In this document: one piece after another, positions 1 to 7,552 of the stretch | How positions within the stretch are numbered: the first letter of the stretch is position 1 | How the letters are laid out: the number at the start of each line of letters is the position of its first letter | Source: an uncultured Bacteroidales bacterium | GTDB lineage: Bacteria; Bacteroidota; Bacteroidia; Bacteroidales; P3 | NCBI GenBank assembly: GCA_937876865.1 | Contig: CALEFF010000081.1 | Coordinates: 1-47,960 of the forward strand | Length of the DNA stretch: 47,960 nucleotides | Direction of reading: 5' to 3' | Translations under genes and position numbers: made by a program | Notes under the pieces: generated by a model | Databases searched by the model: none | Seen by the model: only the letters and a program-made list of their open reading frames with translations | Told to the model about the DNA's origin: nothing

Positions 1-31
1 CCGCCGCATTCGACCACTCTGCCAACTTTCC
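1..31 (-). tRNA. tRNA-Ser, 5' part only (cut by window edge)
   Basis: Read on the minus strand from base 31, the sequence begins with a 7-base acceptor half (GGAAAGT), then a D-arm GCAGAGTGGTCGAATGC followed by GGCGG. This D-arm is typical of class II tRNA-Ser. The anticodon, variable arm and 3' half lie outside the window, so the isoacceptor cannot be given. A minus-strand promoter lies immediately upstream. Confidence 0.85.
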
Positions 32-36
32 GTTTG

Positions 37-67
37 CAAAGGTACGTCATTTTTTTATTCTGACAAA
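37..67 (-). promoter_or_regulatory. Promoter of the tRNA-Ser gene
   Basis: On the minus strand TTTG (64-67) is followed after 19 bases by TACCTTTG (37-44), matching the Bacteroidota -33/-7 pattern. It lies 5 bases before the tRNA 5' end, consistent with start of transcription at or next to the mature end. Confidence 0.65.
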
Positions 68-85
68 CAATTCTGAAATTTTTTC

Positions 86-116
86 TTTGGAATTGCACGA
101 ATTTTTACTACTTTTG
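86..116 (+). promoter_or_regulatory. Promoter of the DHS-kamD-kamE-CoA transferase operon
   Basis: TTTG (86-89), 19-base spacer, TACTTTTG (109-116): a full match to the Bacteroidota primary sigma pattern. The start codon of the first gene is at 154, leaving a leader of roughly 30 bases. Confidence 0.7.
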
Positions 117-153
117 CAGTTTAAACTAAGGAAATAGTAAAAAATATTAAGAT

Positions 154-1170
154 ATGGAAAAAAAGGATTTATTGAAAGAAGTTGTAAAGCATGTAGATAT
201 TAAACAAATTGATTCTACACAAATTATTGATGCAATGCGTGATATGAGTTTCTCTTCAAGAGATACTGCTAATGCTGCTGATATTTTTCAAAGAATGATG
301 AACGATAAGGATTGTTCTGTTATATTGACTCTTGCTGGTAGTACTTCTGCTGCTGGTTGTATGCAAGTTTATGTTGATATGGTGAAAAATAAAATGGTGG
401 ATTGTATTGTTTCAACAGGGGCTTCTATAATTGATATGGATTTCTTTGAAGCATTAGGTTTCAAACATTATAAGGGAACTCCTTTTATTGATGATAAGTA
501 TTTGAGAAGTAATTATGTTGATAGAATTTATGATACTTATATTGATGAGGAAGAACTTCAAAATTGCGATGCTACTATTAGGGCAATAGCTGATTCATTG
601 GAGCCTCGTCCTTATTCTTCAAGAGAGTTTATTTGGGAAATAGGAAAGTGGTTGGCAGCAGGTAATGCAAAGAAAAAAGATAGTTTAATTCAAACTTGTT
701 ATGAAAACAATGTGCCAATCTTTGTTCCTGCTTTCTCTGACTGCTCTGCTGGTTTTGGATTGGTGATGCACCAAGTTGCAAATCCTGAAAAACATGTTTC
801 AATCGATAGCGTAAAAGACTTTTTGGAACTTACTCAAATCAAAATCAAGGCTGGTACAACAGGTTTGTTTATGGTAGGTGGTGGTGTTCCTAAAAACTTT
901 GCACAAGATACTGTTGTGTGTGCAGAGGTGTTAGGAAAAGATGTTGATATGCACAAATATGCTGTTCAAATCACTGTTGCTGATGTAAGAGATGGTGCTT
1001 GCTCTTCTTCTACTTTGAAAGAGGCTTGCTCATGGGGTAAGGTAGATACTACTTTTGAACAAATGGTTTATGCTGAGGCTACAACTATTGTTCCTTTGAT
1101 TGCTTCGTATGTTTATCACAAGGGTGATTGGCAAAAAAGAGAAGCAAAGAATTATGCTAAAATGTTTTAA
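154..1170 (+). CDS. Deoxyhypusine synthase-like protein
   Basis: 338 residues, close to the usual length of the deoxyhypusine synthase (DHS) fold. The catalytic-lysine motif SWGK is present (Lys at about 296), as is a GGGVPKN loop at the position where eukaryotic DHS has GGGV-KHH; the substrate histidine of that loop is an Asn here. Eukaryotic DHS transfers the aminobutyl group of spermidine to a lysine of eIF5A. Bacteria have no eIF5A, and bacterial relatives include homospermidine synthases, so a polyamine aminobutyl-transfer reaction is likely but the acceptor is unknown. It is the first gene behind a strong promoter and only 24 bases separate it from kamD, so it is probably co-transcribed with the lysine 5,6-aminomutase. 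Codons are mostly T-ending, unlike the downstream genes of the operon. Confidence 0.85.
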   Translation: MEKKDLLKEVVKHVDIKQIDSTQIIDAMRDMSFSSRDTANAADIFQRMMNDKDCSVILTLAGSTSAAGCMQVYVDMVKNKMVDCIVSTGASIIDMDFFEALGFKHYKGTPFIDDKYLRSNYVDRIYDTYIDEEELQNCDATIRAIADSLEPRPYSSREFIWEIGKWLAAGNAKKKDSLIQTCYENNVPIFVPAFSDCSAGFGLVMHQVANPEKHVSIDSVKDFLELTQIKIKAGTTGLFMVGGGVPKNFAQDTVVCAEVLGKDVDMHKYAVQITVADVRDGACSSSTLKEACSWGKVDTTFEQMVYAEATTIVPLIASYVYHKGDWQKREAKNYAKMF

Positions 1171-1194
1171 TTGATAAAAATACTTTAACGCAAT

Positions 1195-2760
1195 ATGGAA
1201 AAAAGCAAATTAGGCTTAGATTTTAATAAAGTAGCACACGCAAAAGAACTTGCAAAGGTTATTTCTGACCAAGTGCAAGATTTTGTTAATGGTTATTCAA
1301 CCGTTGCTTGCGAAAGAACACTTTGTCGTTTGATGGGTGTTGATGGAATTGATGAAAGCGGTGTACCTTTACCAAATGTGTTGGTAGATTCTCTTAAAGA
1401 AAAAGGAATGCTTGCAAATGGTGTTTTGCCTGTATTGGGAAATGCTGTTATGCAAACAGGAAAGACTCCAAATGAAATAGCAGAATTGGTTGGAAAAGGA
1501 GAGTTAGATTTAGCAACTCTTGCTCAAGGTGATATGGAAAAAGCAAAAGAGGCTTTACAACCATTCATCAATCAATCAATGGAAAGAATTAAAGCAAATA
1601 GAAAACGTAGAGAAAACTATATTGAAACAATAGGAGAGGGTAAAAAGCCATATCTTTATATTATTGTTGCAACAGGAAACATTTATGAAGACGTTATTCA
1701 AGCACAAGCAGGTGCAAGACAAGGAGCAGATATAATTGCGGTGATTCGTACAACAGGACAATCGCTTTTAGACTATGTTCCATATGGTGCAACAACAGAA
1801 GGATTTGGTGGAACCTTTGCTACACAAGAAAACTTCCGTATAATGCGTAAAGCATTGGACGAAGTAGGAGAAGAAGTTGGTCGTTATATCCGTTTATGTA
1901 ACTATTGCTCAGGATTATGTATGCCAGAAATTGCAGTAATGGGAGCATTAGAAGGATTAGATGTGATGTTGAATGATGCTCTTTATGGAATTCTTTTCCG
2001 TGACATCAATATGCAAAGAACATTGATTGACCAATATTTTTCAAGAGTAATAAACGGATTTGCAGGCGTTATCATCAACACAGGAGAAGATAATTACTTA
2101 ACAACAGCCGATGCATTTGAACAAGCACACACAGTATTGGCTTCTGATTTGATTAACGAACAATTAGCTTTTGCAGCAGGATTGCCAGAAGAACAAATGG
2201 GACTTGGTCATGCTTTTGAAATGACTCCTGATTTAGAAAACGGATTCCTTTACGAGCTTGCACAAGCACAAATGATTCGTGAAATCTTCCCTAAGGCTCC
2301 ATTAAAATATATGCCACCTACAAAGTTTATGACAGGAAATATATTCCGTGGACATATTCAAGATGCATTATTTAATGAAATCGCTATTTGGACAGGACAA
2401 GGTCTTCAATTATTAGGAATGATGACAGAAGCAATTCACACACCATTTATGTCTGACCGTTATTTGTCTATAGAAAACGCACAATACATTTTTAAAAATA
2501 TGAAAAACCTTGGAGATGACGTAGAATTCAAAGAAAACGGAATCATACAAACAAGAGCGAAAAAAGTATTGGACGATGCAATAGAATTATTAGAAAAAAT
2601 GACAAAAGAAGGATTGTTCTCAGCCCTTGAAAAAGGAATATTTGCCGATATAAAACGTCCATTTGATGGAGGAAAAGGATTAGCAGGCGTATTTGAAAAA
2701 GGAGAGAATTACTACAATCCATTTATTGACTTAATGAAAGGAAAAGGAGGACAAGAATAA
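1195..2760 (+). CDS. kamD: D-lysine 5,6-aminomutase, alpha subunit
   Basis: 521 residues, near the length of characterised clostridial KamD (about 516). The family's TIM-barrel subunit carries substrate and adenosylcobalamin-binding residues. With KamE it moves the terminal amino group of beta-lysine (or D-lysine) from C6 to C5, giving 3,5-diaminohexanoate. The family call rests on recognisable stretches such as the N-terminal LDFNKVAHAKELA and the central RTTGQSLLDYVPYGATTEG. The stop codon overlaps the kamE start (TAATG at 2758-2762), implying translational coupling. Codon use drifts from T-ending in the first third to A/C-ending towards the end. Confidence 0.95.
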   Translation: MEKSKLGLDFNKVAHAKELAKVISDQVQDFVNGYSTVACERTLCRLMGVDGIDESGVPLPNVLVDSLKEKGMLANGVLPVLGNAVMQTGKTPNEIAELVGKGELDLATLAQGDMEKAKEALQPFINQSMERIKANRKRRENYIETIGEGKKPYLYIIVATGNIYEDVIQAQAGARQGADIIAVIRTTGQSLLDYVPYGATTEGFGGTFATQENFRIMRKALDEVGEEVGRYIRLCNYCSGLCMPEIAVMGALEGLDVMLNDALYGILFRDINMQRTLIDQYFSRVINGFAGVIINTGEDNYLTTADAFEQAHTVLASDLINEQLAFAAGLPEEQMGLGHAFEMTPDLENGFLYELAQAQMIREIFPKAPLKYMPPTKFMTGNIFRGHIQDALFNEIAIWTGQGLQLLGMMTEAIHTPFMSDRYLSIENAQYIFKNMKNLGDDVEFKENGIIQTRAKKVLDDAIELLEKMTKEGLFSALEKGIFADIKRPFDGGKGLAGVFEKGENYYNPFIDLMKGKGGQE

Positions 2761-3548
2761 TGAGCGGCGGATTATATTCAATGGAAGCCAAGAACTTTGA
2801 TACAGAACTTGACTTAACCAAAGTAAAACCTTACGGAGATACAATGAACGATGGTAAAACCCAATTAAGTTTTACCCTTCCAGTACCTTGTGGAGACGAA
2901 GCAATAGAAGCAGCAAAACAACTTATGAAAAAGATGGGCTTTGAAAACCCACAAGTTGTATATTACAAAGAATTAACAAAAGGCTTCACCTTCTTTAATT
3001 GCTATGGAAGTACAGTGCATACAGTAGATTATTCAACAATCTATGTACCAAAAGTAGAATCTAACGTAATGGATATGCACGAAACAGACGAATTTATTAA
3101 AGAAAGAATTGGAAGAAAAGTCGTAGTAGTAGGAGCAAGCACAGGAACAGATGCACACACCGTAGGAATCGATGCCATAATGAATATGAAAGGATATGCA
3201 GGACATTATGGATTAGAACGTTACGAAATGATAGAGGCTTTAAATATGGGAGCACAAGTAACAAACGAAGACTTCATAGCAAAAGCCTTAGAAATGAATG
3301 CCGATGCACTTTTAGTATCGCAAACAGTTACACAAAAAGACGTACACATTCAAAACCTTACCGAATTAGTAGAAATGTTAGAAGCAGAAGGATTGAGAGA
3401 TAAAATGATACTATGTTGCGGAGGAGCAAGAATCTCTCACGAACTTGCAAAAGAACTTGGATACGATGCAGGATTTGGAATGAATACCTACGCCGATGAT
3501 GTAGCATCATACGTAGTAGCAGAACTTGCAAGAAGAATGGGTAAGTAA
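2760..3548 (+). CDS. kamE: D-lysine 5,6-aminomutase, beta subunit (B12- and PLP-binding)
   Basis: 262 residues. An N-terminal dimerisation region is followed by a Rossmann-like cobalamin domain. The motif GTDAHTVG contains His133, which in the characterised enzyme is the lower axial ligand of cobalt; Lys144 lies 11 residues later and corresponds exactly in number to the lysine (144 beta) that binds PLP as an imine in the clostridial enzyme. Both cofactor residues are intact, so the enzyme should be active. It overlaps kamD by one base and is followed after 23 bases by the CoA-transferase gene. Confidence 0.95.
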   Translation: MSGGLYSMEAKNFDTELDLTKVKPYGDTMNDGKTQLSFTLPVPCGDEAIEAAKQLMKKMGFENPQVVYYKELTKGFTFFNCYGSTVHTVDYSTIYVPKVESNVMDMHETDEFIKERIGRKVVVVGASTGTDAHTVGIDAIMNMKGYAGHYGLERYEMIEALNMGAQVTNEDFIAKALEMNADALLVSQTVTQKDVHIQNLTELVEMLEAEGLRDKMILCCGGARISHELAKELGYDAGFGMNTYADDVASYVVAELARRMGK

Positions 3549-3571
3549 AACAAGCAAAAAAATAACAAAAT

Positions 3572-4231
3572 ATGGATAAGAATCAAGTAAGAGAAGTTAT
3601 AGCGAAAAGAGCAGCCTTAGAACTTCAAGATGGATTCGTAGTAAACTTAGGAATAGGAATACCAACCCTAATCCCTAATTACTTAAAACCAGGAGTAAAA
3701 GTATTACTTCAAAGCGAAAACGGATTGATAGGAATGGATTCAGACGCAAAACCAGGCGAAGAAGATCCAGAACTAATCAATGCAGGTGGAGGTTTCATCA
3801 CAATGATAGACGGAGCAGCAACCTTTGACTCAGCAACCTCATTTGGTTTAATAAGAGGAGGCCACGTAGATGCTTCAATCCTTGGAGCAATGCAAGTAGA
3901 TGAAAACGGCGACCTTGCAAACTGGATGATACCAGGCAAAAAAATACCAGGAATGGGAGGAGCAATGGATCTTTTAGTAGGAGCGAAGAAAGTAATACTT
4001 GCAATGGAACACACAGCAAAAGGAAATCCAAAAATCCTAAAAAAATGTACATTGCCATTAACAGCAAAAGGACAAGTAAATATGATAATCACTGAAATGG
4101 GCGTAATGGAAATCACACCAAAAGGCATAGTATTGACAGAAATTCACCCAGAATTCACAGTAGAACAAGTTCAAGCCGCAACAGAAGCAGAACTAATCAT
4201 ATCAGAAAACCTAATACCAATGCAACAATAA
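3572..4231 (+). CDS. atoA: Acetoacetate/butyrate-type CoA-transferase, beta subunit
   Basis: 219 residues, the usual size of the B subunit of family I CoA-transferases. The SENG motif gives the catalytic glutamate (Glu49), which forms the CoA-thioester intermediate. In lysine fermentation this enzyme transfers CoA between acetoacetate and butyryl-CoA, producing butyrate. The enzyme is normally an alpha/beta heteromer with atoD next to atoA; no alpha subunit is found anywhere in this window, so it must be encoded elsewhere or be shared with another system. Last gene of the operon, ended by a strong hairpin at 4254-4296. Coding strand rich in A and C. Confidence 0.9.
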   Translation: MDKNQVREVIAKRAALELQDGFVVNLGIGIPTLIPNYLKPGVKVLLQSENGLIGMDSDAKPGEEDPELINAGGGFITMIDGAATFDSATSFGLIRGGHVDASILGAMQVDENGDLANWMIPGKKIPGMGGAMDLLVGAKKVILAMEHTAKGNPKILKKCTLPLTAKGQVNMIITEMGVMEITPKGIVLTEIHPEFTVEQVQAATEAELIISENLIPMQQ

Positions 4232-4253
4232 AAGCATTAAGCATATAAAAACC

Positions 4254-4296
4254 AAAAAGGGAACTAAATCACGTTTAGTTCCCTTTATTATTTTTG
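4254..4296 (+). terminator. Rho-independent terminator of the kamDE operon
   Basis: Inverted repeat GGGAACTAAA (4259-4268), loop TCACG, TTTAGTTCCC (4274-4283), extended by A/T pairs and followed by a T-rich run. An almost identical hairpin with the same loop recurs at 4931-4965. Confidence 0.85.
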
Positions 4297-4542
4297 TATT
4301 CTATAAATATTTCATTTTTTAATTATACCGATTTCGGTACAATTAAAAATGCTGCCGGAAGTAATAATTTTGTATTATCAGTAAAAACTTGGATAGAAAA
4401 AACCAATGCAATAGGTATAGTAGCAAAAGCAGGAAGATATGGAGGTACATACGCACATAAAGATATTGCTTATCATTTCGGTATGTGGATTAGTCCTCGT
4501 TTTCAATTATTGCCAGCAATGAAATATGGATTAGTCGCATAA
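4294..4542 (+). pseudogene. KilA-N domain remnant
   Basis: The reading frame contains a recognisable core of the KilA-N domain: WIEKTNAIGIVAKAGRYGG, then TYAHKDIAYHFGMWISP. KilA-N is a DNA-binding domain of phage and mobile-element proteins. The first residues would come from the tail of the preceding terminator, so the 5' end is missing, and the frame stops soon after FGMWISPRFQLL where intact proteins continue. There is no credible start codon or promoter. It is best read as a gene fragment left by an old insertion or deletion behind the aminomutase operon. Confidence 0.7.
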
Positions 4543-4557
4543 AAAGATGATAAATAT

Positions 4558-4588
4558 TTTGTTAAACTGAATTTAAAATGTAAATTTG
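4558..4588 (+). promoter_or_regulatory. Promoter of the small membrane protein gene
   Basis: TTTG (4558-4561), 19-base spacer, TAAATTTG (4581-4588): full match to the Bacteroidota pattern, about 70 bases before the start codon at 4660. Confidence 0.65.
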
Positions 4589-4659
4589 CAAGCATAAAAC
4601 AAATTAAATTAGTAATTAAACCTGTCTAAAAACGGGGAGTAGTATATTATCTATTAAAA

Positions 4660-4911
4660 ATGATGTGTAATATGAACTGTAAAAAATGGTTGATAGTATC
4701 TTTTGTCTGTATAATATTATTATCGGCAACACTTATATGGAAAGTTGCATTTGATAAACCAGATGTTGCAAAAATTTCACATCGTATTATAGGAAATGAG
4801 ATGCTTGATAAAATAGAGTATGATAGTATTCTAATAAAATATGATACGATTTATATACATAAAGATGGTAATATAATAAAAAACTATTCTCTTTTTGATA
4901 CAATAAAGTAA
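4660..4911 (+). CDS. Small single-pass membrane protein, unknown function
   Basis: 83 residues. A short basic N-terminus (NCKKW) precedes a hydrophobic segment at about residues 10-28, then a polar tail of about 55 residues with YDSILIKYDTIYIHKDGN. This suggests a single membrane anchor or uncleaved signal with the tail outside the cytoplasm. I recognise no family. Support for a real gene is the complete promoter upstream and a dedicated 15-bp terminator hairpin directly downstream (4931-4965). It may use a start a few codons further in (several Met codons at the N-terminus). Confidence 0.55.
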   Translation: MMCNMNCKKWLIVSFVCIILLSATLIWKVAFDKPDVAKISHRIIGNEMLDKIEYDSILIKYDTIYIHKDGNIIKNYSLFDTIK

Positions 4912-4930
4912 TAAGCCAATATAATGAACC

Positions 4931-4970
4931 AAGAAGGGAACTAAATCACGTTTAGTTCCCTTCTTATTTC
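4931..4970 (+). terminator. Terminator, near copy of the kamDE operon terminator
   Basis: Perfect 15-bp stem (4931-4945 with 4951-4965) and loop TCACG, followed by a T-rich tract. The stem centre and loop are identical to the hairpin at 4259-4283, so the KilA-N remnant and the small gene lie between two copies of one terminator. Confidence 0.8.
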
Positions 4971-5050
4971 TTTTAAAACAACACCAATATAAAATCTAAA
5001 AAAACATTAAGAATTTTATGCTCGTTGTCATTGAAACAATGTTTTATTTC

Positions 5051-6259
5051 TTAAAATATTTTTCTTATATCCATAGAAAAGAAATCTTCAACGCTTATGC
5101 CTCCATCGCCAATGATGAAAGCGTTTTTAGGATTAAACATTTCCTTAAATTTATCTAATCCGTTTGTTCTTTTCTCTGCATTGCTTTTTACTTCAATTGC
5201 CACAAGTGAATCTTTCTTTTGTAGAATGAAATCTACTTCATCATTTCTTTCTCTCCAATAATATACCTCAAATCTATGAATAAAGCCTTGGTTTACAAGA
5301 TAGGATCCTATGGCAGATTCAAATATATGCCCCCATTCTTTCGGATTTACAACTGCTTGTTCAAAACTTAAAGGGCTATACACTGTTTTTAAAGCATTAT
5401 TAAATACTTGAAATTTTGGAATACTTGCTTTGCGTCTTGACATATCAACGCTATATTTTTGTAAACCACACAATAATCCACTTTCATTTAATAAATTGAT
5501 ATAGCCTGCCAAAGTAGAAGTGTTACCTGCGTCTTGTAATGAACCTAATAACTTATTTAAAGATAAAATATTGCCTGAATAAGCACTTCCAAGTTCAAAT
5601 GTTTGTTTGAGTAAAGCTGGTTTGCTAATAGGAGTATCCATAAGAATATCTTTATTTATTGTAGCATCAATAATGGAGGATTGAATATATTGCTCAAAAC
5701 GTTCACTATCTTTAATTAAAGATGCAGCACCGGGATAACCACCATAAAAAATATATTCTTGCAAAGAAAAACCAAAACATTCTTTCATTTCTTTGTAAGT
5801 CCAATGGCTCATACGTATTTCTTCAAATCTGCCAGCCAAAGATTCCGATAATCCTTTTTCTAATAATACACGACTGCTTCCGAGAAGTAAAACCTTAATA
5901 TTTCTATCATAGAAAGTATCTTCGTCCCATTCTTTTTTTATTACCTCGCTCCAATTAGCAATCTTTTGAATTTCATCAATAACAATGATAATACATTCCA
6001 AGTTATTGCTTTCTTGTAAACTACGAGTAGCAGCCCAACAATTAGAAATCCAAGAACTATTGCTTGCAGGGGTGTTATCTGCTGAGAAAAATTGAAAAGG
6101 GATTTTTATATCTTTCAATACTTGCTTTACAACTGTGGATTTACCGATTTGTCTTGCACCCATTACCACTTGAATAAACTTTCTGTCTTCTTCAAGTCGT
6201 GATTTAATTATTTGATATTCACTTCTTTTGTACATTTCTTTACATTTTACGCAGTCCAT
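5051..6259 (-). CDS. AAA ATPase with DUF4143 (nuclease-like C-terminal domain)
   Basis: 402 residues from the first ATG, or 394 from the next one at 6235. The Walker A motif GARQIGKST is at about residues 33-41 and the Walker B-like VIDEIQKI follows near residue 115; together they define the AAA_14 ATPase. The C-terminal part has WGHIFESAIGSYL, YYWRERNDEVDFIL and AIEVKSN, the DUF4143 signature, which resembles a PD-(D/E)XK fold. These proteins are widespread and often mobile; their role is not settled. The gene stands alone with its own promoter and a palindrome at its start that may be an operator. Opposite in strand to the kam operons. Confidence 0.85.
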   Translation of the reverse strand: MDCVKCKEMYKRSEYQIIKSRLEEDRKFIQVVMGARQIGKSTVVKQVLKDIKIPFQFFSADNTPASNSSWISNCWAATRSLQESNNLECIIIVIDEIQKIANWSEVIKKEWDEDTFYDRNIKVLLLGSSRVLLEKGLSESLAGRFEEIRMSHWTYKEMKECFGFSLQEYIFYGGYPGAASLIKDSERFEQYIQSSIIDATINKDILMDTPISKPALLKQTFELGSAYSGNILSLNKLLGSLQDAGNTSTLAGYINLLNESGLLCGLQKYSVDMSRRKASIPKFQVFNNALKTVYSPLSFEQAVVNPKEWGHIFESAIGSYLVNQGFIHRFEVYYWRERNDEVDFILQKKDSLVAIEVKSNAEKRTNGLDKFKEMFNPKNAFIIGDGGISVEDFFSMDIRKIF

Positions 6260-6278
6260 TGCGTATTTTTACGCAGTG
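6245..6278. promoter_or_regulatory. Candidate operator at the start of the DUF4143 ATPase gene
   Basis: TGCGTA-TTTT-TACGCA forms a 16-bp palindrome at 6260-6275. A further half site, TTTTACGCAGT, lies at 6245-6255 and repeats the same bases found at 6268-6278, a spacing of 22 bases or about two helical turns. The sites straddle the expected transcription start and the first ATG (6259). Confidence 0.5.
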
Positions 6279-6286
6279 CAAATATA
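6279..6286 (-). promoter_or_regulatory. -7 element of the DUF4143 ATPase gene
   Basis: TATATTTG on the minus strand, 20 bases before the first ATG. Transcription should start inside the 6260-6275 palindrome, which supports that palindrome as a repression site. No clear TTTG -33 element. Confidence 0.5.
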
Positions 6287-6315
6287 AGAAAAATAAATAA
6301 ACCTACAAATTCTCT

Positions 6316-7344
6316 TTATCGTCCGCCCATAAGGAAGATAGTGGTTTTGGGGATAAGGCGTTTTAATATATAGAAAATTCCTAAGCCGATAAGGATTGTG
6401 ATTATTGCCCATAGGAAATAAAGTACAGTCATTCGTAAATCAGAGGTTGGGGGAATGATTGCAAATAATATATTCTTATATAATGGTAAAAGAATAGCGT
6501 GATGTAGATAGAGAAAGAAACTGCCTATGGTTAGAAACTTGTTTTCTTTCCATTTGCCGTTTGCTATGAATTTTGCAACCAAACTAACTACAAATCCCAT
6601 ACCAATTACTACGCTAAGTCGTCTTAAATAAATCCAAAAAGCATAGTCTTTTGCACAAAAGGTTGCTACTACAAATAAAAGATAAATCAAACCTAAAACA
6701 AGCGTATGAGATTTGACTAAATCGGTAAAGCATTTCTTGTTAATAGAGAAGAATGCTCCTAAACAGAAGAAGAAAAACGCCTCTGTTTTCCAACAAATAT
6801 TAGAGTTAATCAACCACAAAACTCCTAAAATCAAAGGAAAGAAAATCTTTAATCTTTTTGTTAGCCAATAAATGATAGGAGTAAAGAGAATAACCCACAT
6901 TAAATCGCCAATAAACCAAAGTGGATAATTAGAAGGGTGATGAAAACAATTTCCTCCAAAGACTCTTAACCAATCTTTCCAACCAAAACCCTCTCCGATA
7001 ACAAAATCCCCACTTACAATATTAAAGGCTACAATAAACAACGTATTCCATATTAAATAAGGAATAAGTAATGTCTTAACTCTTTTCTTCAATTTGTCTA
7101 AATAAATACGAAAAGAAAATTCCTCTGTTTTGAAAAAGAAAAGAAATCCCGAACAAACAAAGAATAATGGAACGGCAATGCGAGCAATTACATTAGAAAT
7201 TATGAATTTTGTGTTTTCATAACAAACAAACTCCTCATTTGCATTAGAGAGTTGAGTGTGAATTAAAATTACACCAACAATCAATGGAAATCTTAAAAAA
7301 GAAATCACCTTTGATTGTAGGGCTTGATTAGAGAGTTGTTGCAT
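6316..7344 (-). CDS. Membrane acyltransferase (acyltransferase 3 family)
   Basis: 342 residues with about ten hydrophobic segments spread along the length. The N-terminal pattern FLRFPLIVGVILIHTQLSN, with a conserved-type histidine in the first membrane segment, and the following IARIAVPLFFVCSGFLFF are typical of acyltransferase 3 proteins, which acylate sugars or lipids of the cell envelope. The substrate cannot be told. It lies behind the DUF4143 gene's own promoter but is itself upstream on the same strand, 56 bases away, so the two might be co-transcribed. It has no obvious link to lysine fermentation and sits between the two lysine operons. Confidence 0.85.
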   Translation of the reverse strand: MQQLSNQALQSKVISFLRFPLIVGVILIHTQLSNANEEFVCYENTKFIISNVIARIAVPLFFVCSGFLFFFKTEEFSFRIYLDKLKKRVKTLLIPYLIWNTLFIVAFNIVSGDFVIGEGFGWKDWLRVFGGNCFHHPSNYPLWFIGDLMWVILFTPIIYWLTKRLKIFFPLILGVLWLINSNICWKTEAFFFFCLGAFFSINKKCFTDLVKSHTLVLGLIYLLFVVATFCAKDYAFWIYLRRLSVVIGMGFVVSLVAKFIANGKWKENKFLTIGSFFLYLHHAILLPLYKNILFAIIPPTSDLRMTVLYFLWAIITILIGLGIFYILKRLIPKTTIFLMGGR

Positions 7345-7492
7345 AGTTTAAAAATTTAAGTTTGCAAGTATAAGAAAAAAAAGAAAATAAATGAAAGCAT
7401 TTTTAAAATTTTTCTTTGCTTTTTTTTCTTTTTTCTTTGTTTTTTTATTTTTTTTCTTTGAAAAAATTTCAACAAATACGAAAAAAAACACG

Positions 7493-7500
7493 TATATTTG
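7493..7500 (+). promoter_or_regulatory. -7 element of the kdd-kamABC operon
   Basis: TATATTTG 52 bases before the kdd start. The upstream region is a long run of T and A with no well-spaced TTTG. Confidence 0.5.
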
Positions 7501-7552
7501 CAAACTTAAAGAATTTAATTATTTTATTAACAATCCAAATATTTAGTTTAAT

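Noticed and set aside
154..1170. True deoxyhypusine synthase acting on eIF5A
   Set aside because: Bacteria lack eIF5A and the substrate-loop His is Asn here, so only the fold-level family name is used.
3709..4128. 139-codon minus-strand open frame inside the CoA-transferase gene
   Set aside because: Fully inside a well-supported gene on the other strand, low-complexity protein sequence, no promoter or ribosome site.
4294..7500. Insertion sequence between the two lysine operons
   Set aside because: No transposase and no terminal inverted repeats with target duplication could be found; only repeated terminators and a KilA-N fragment.
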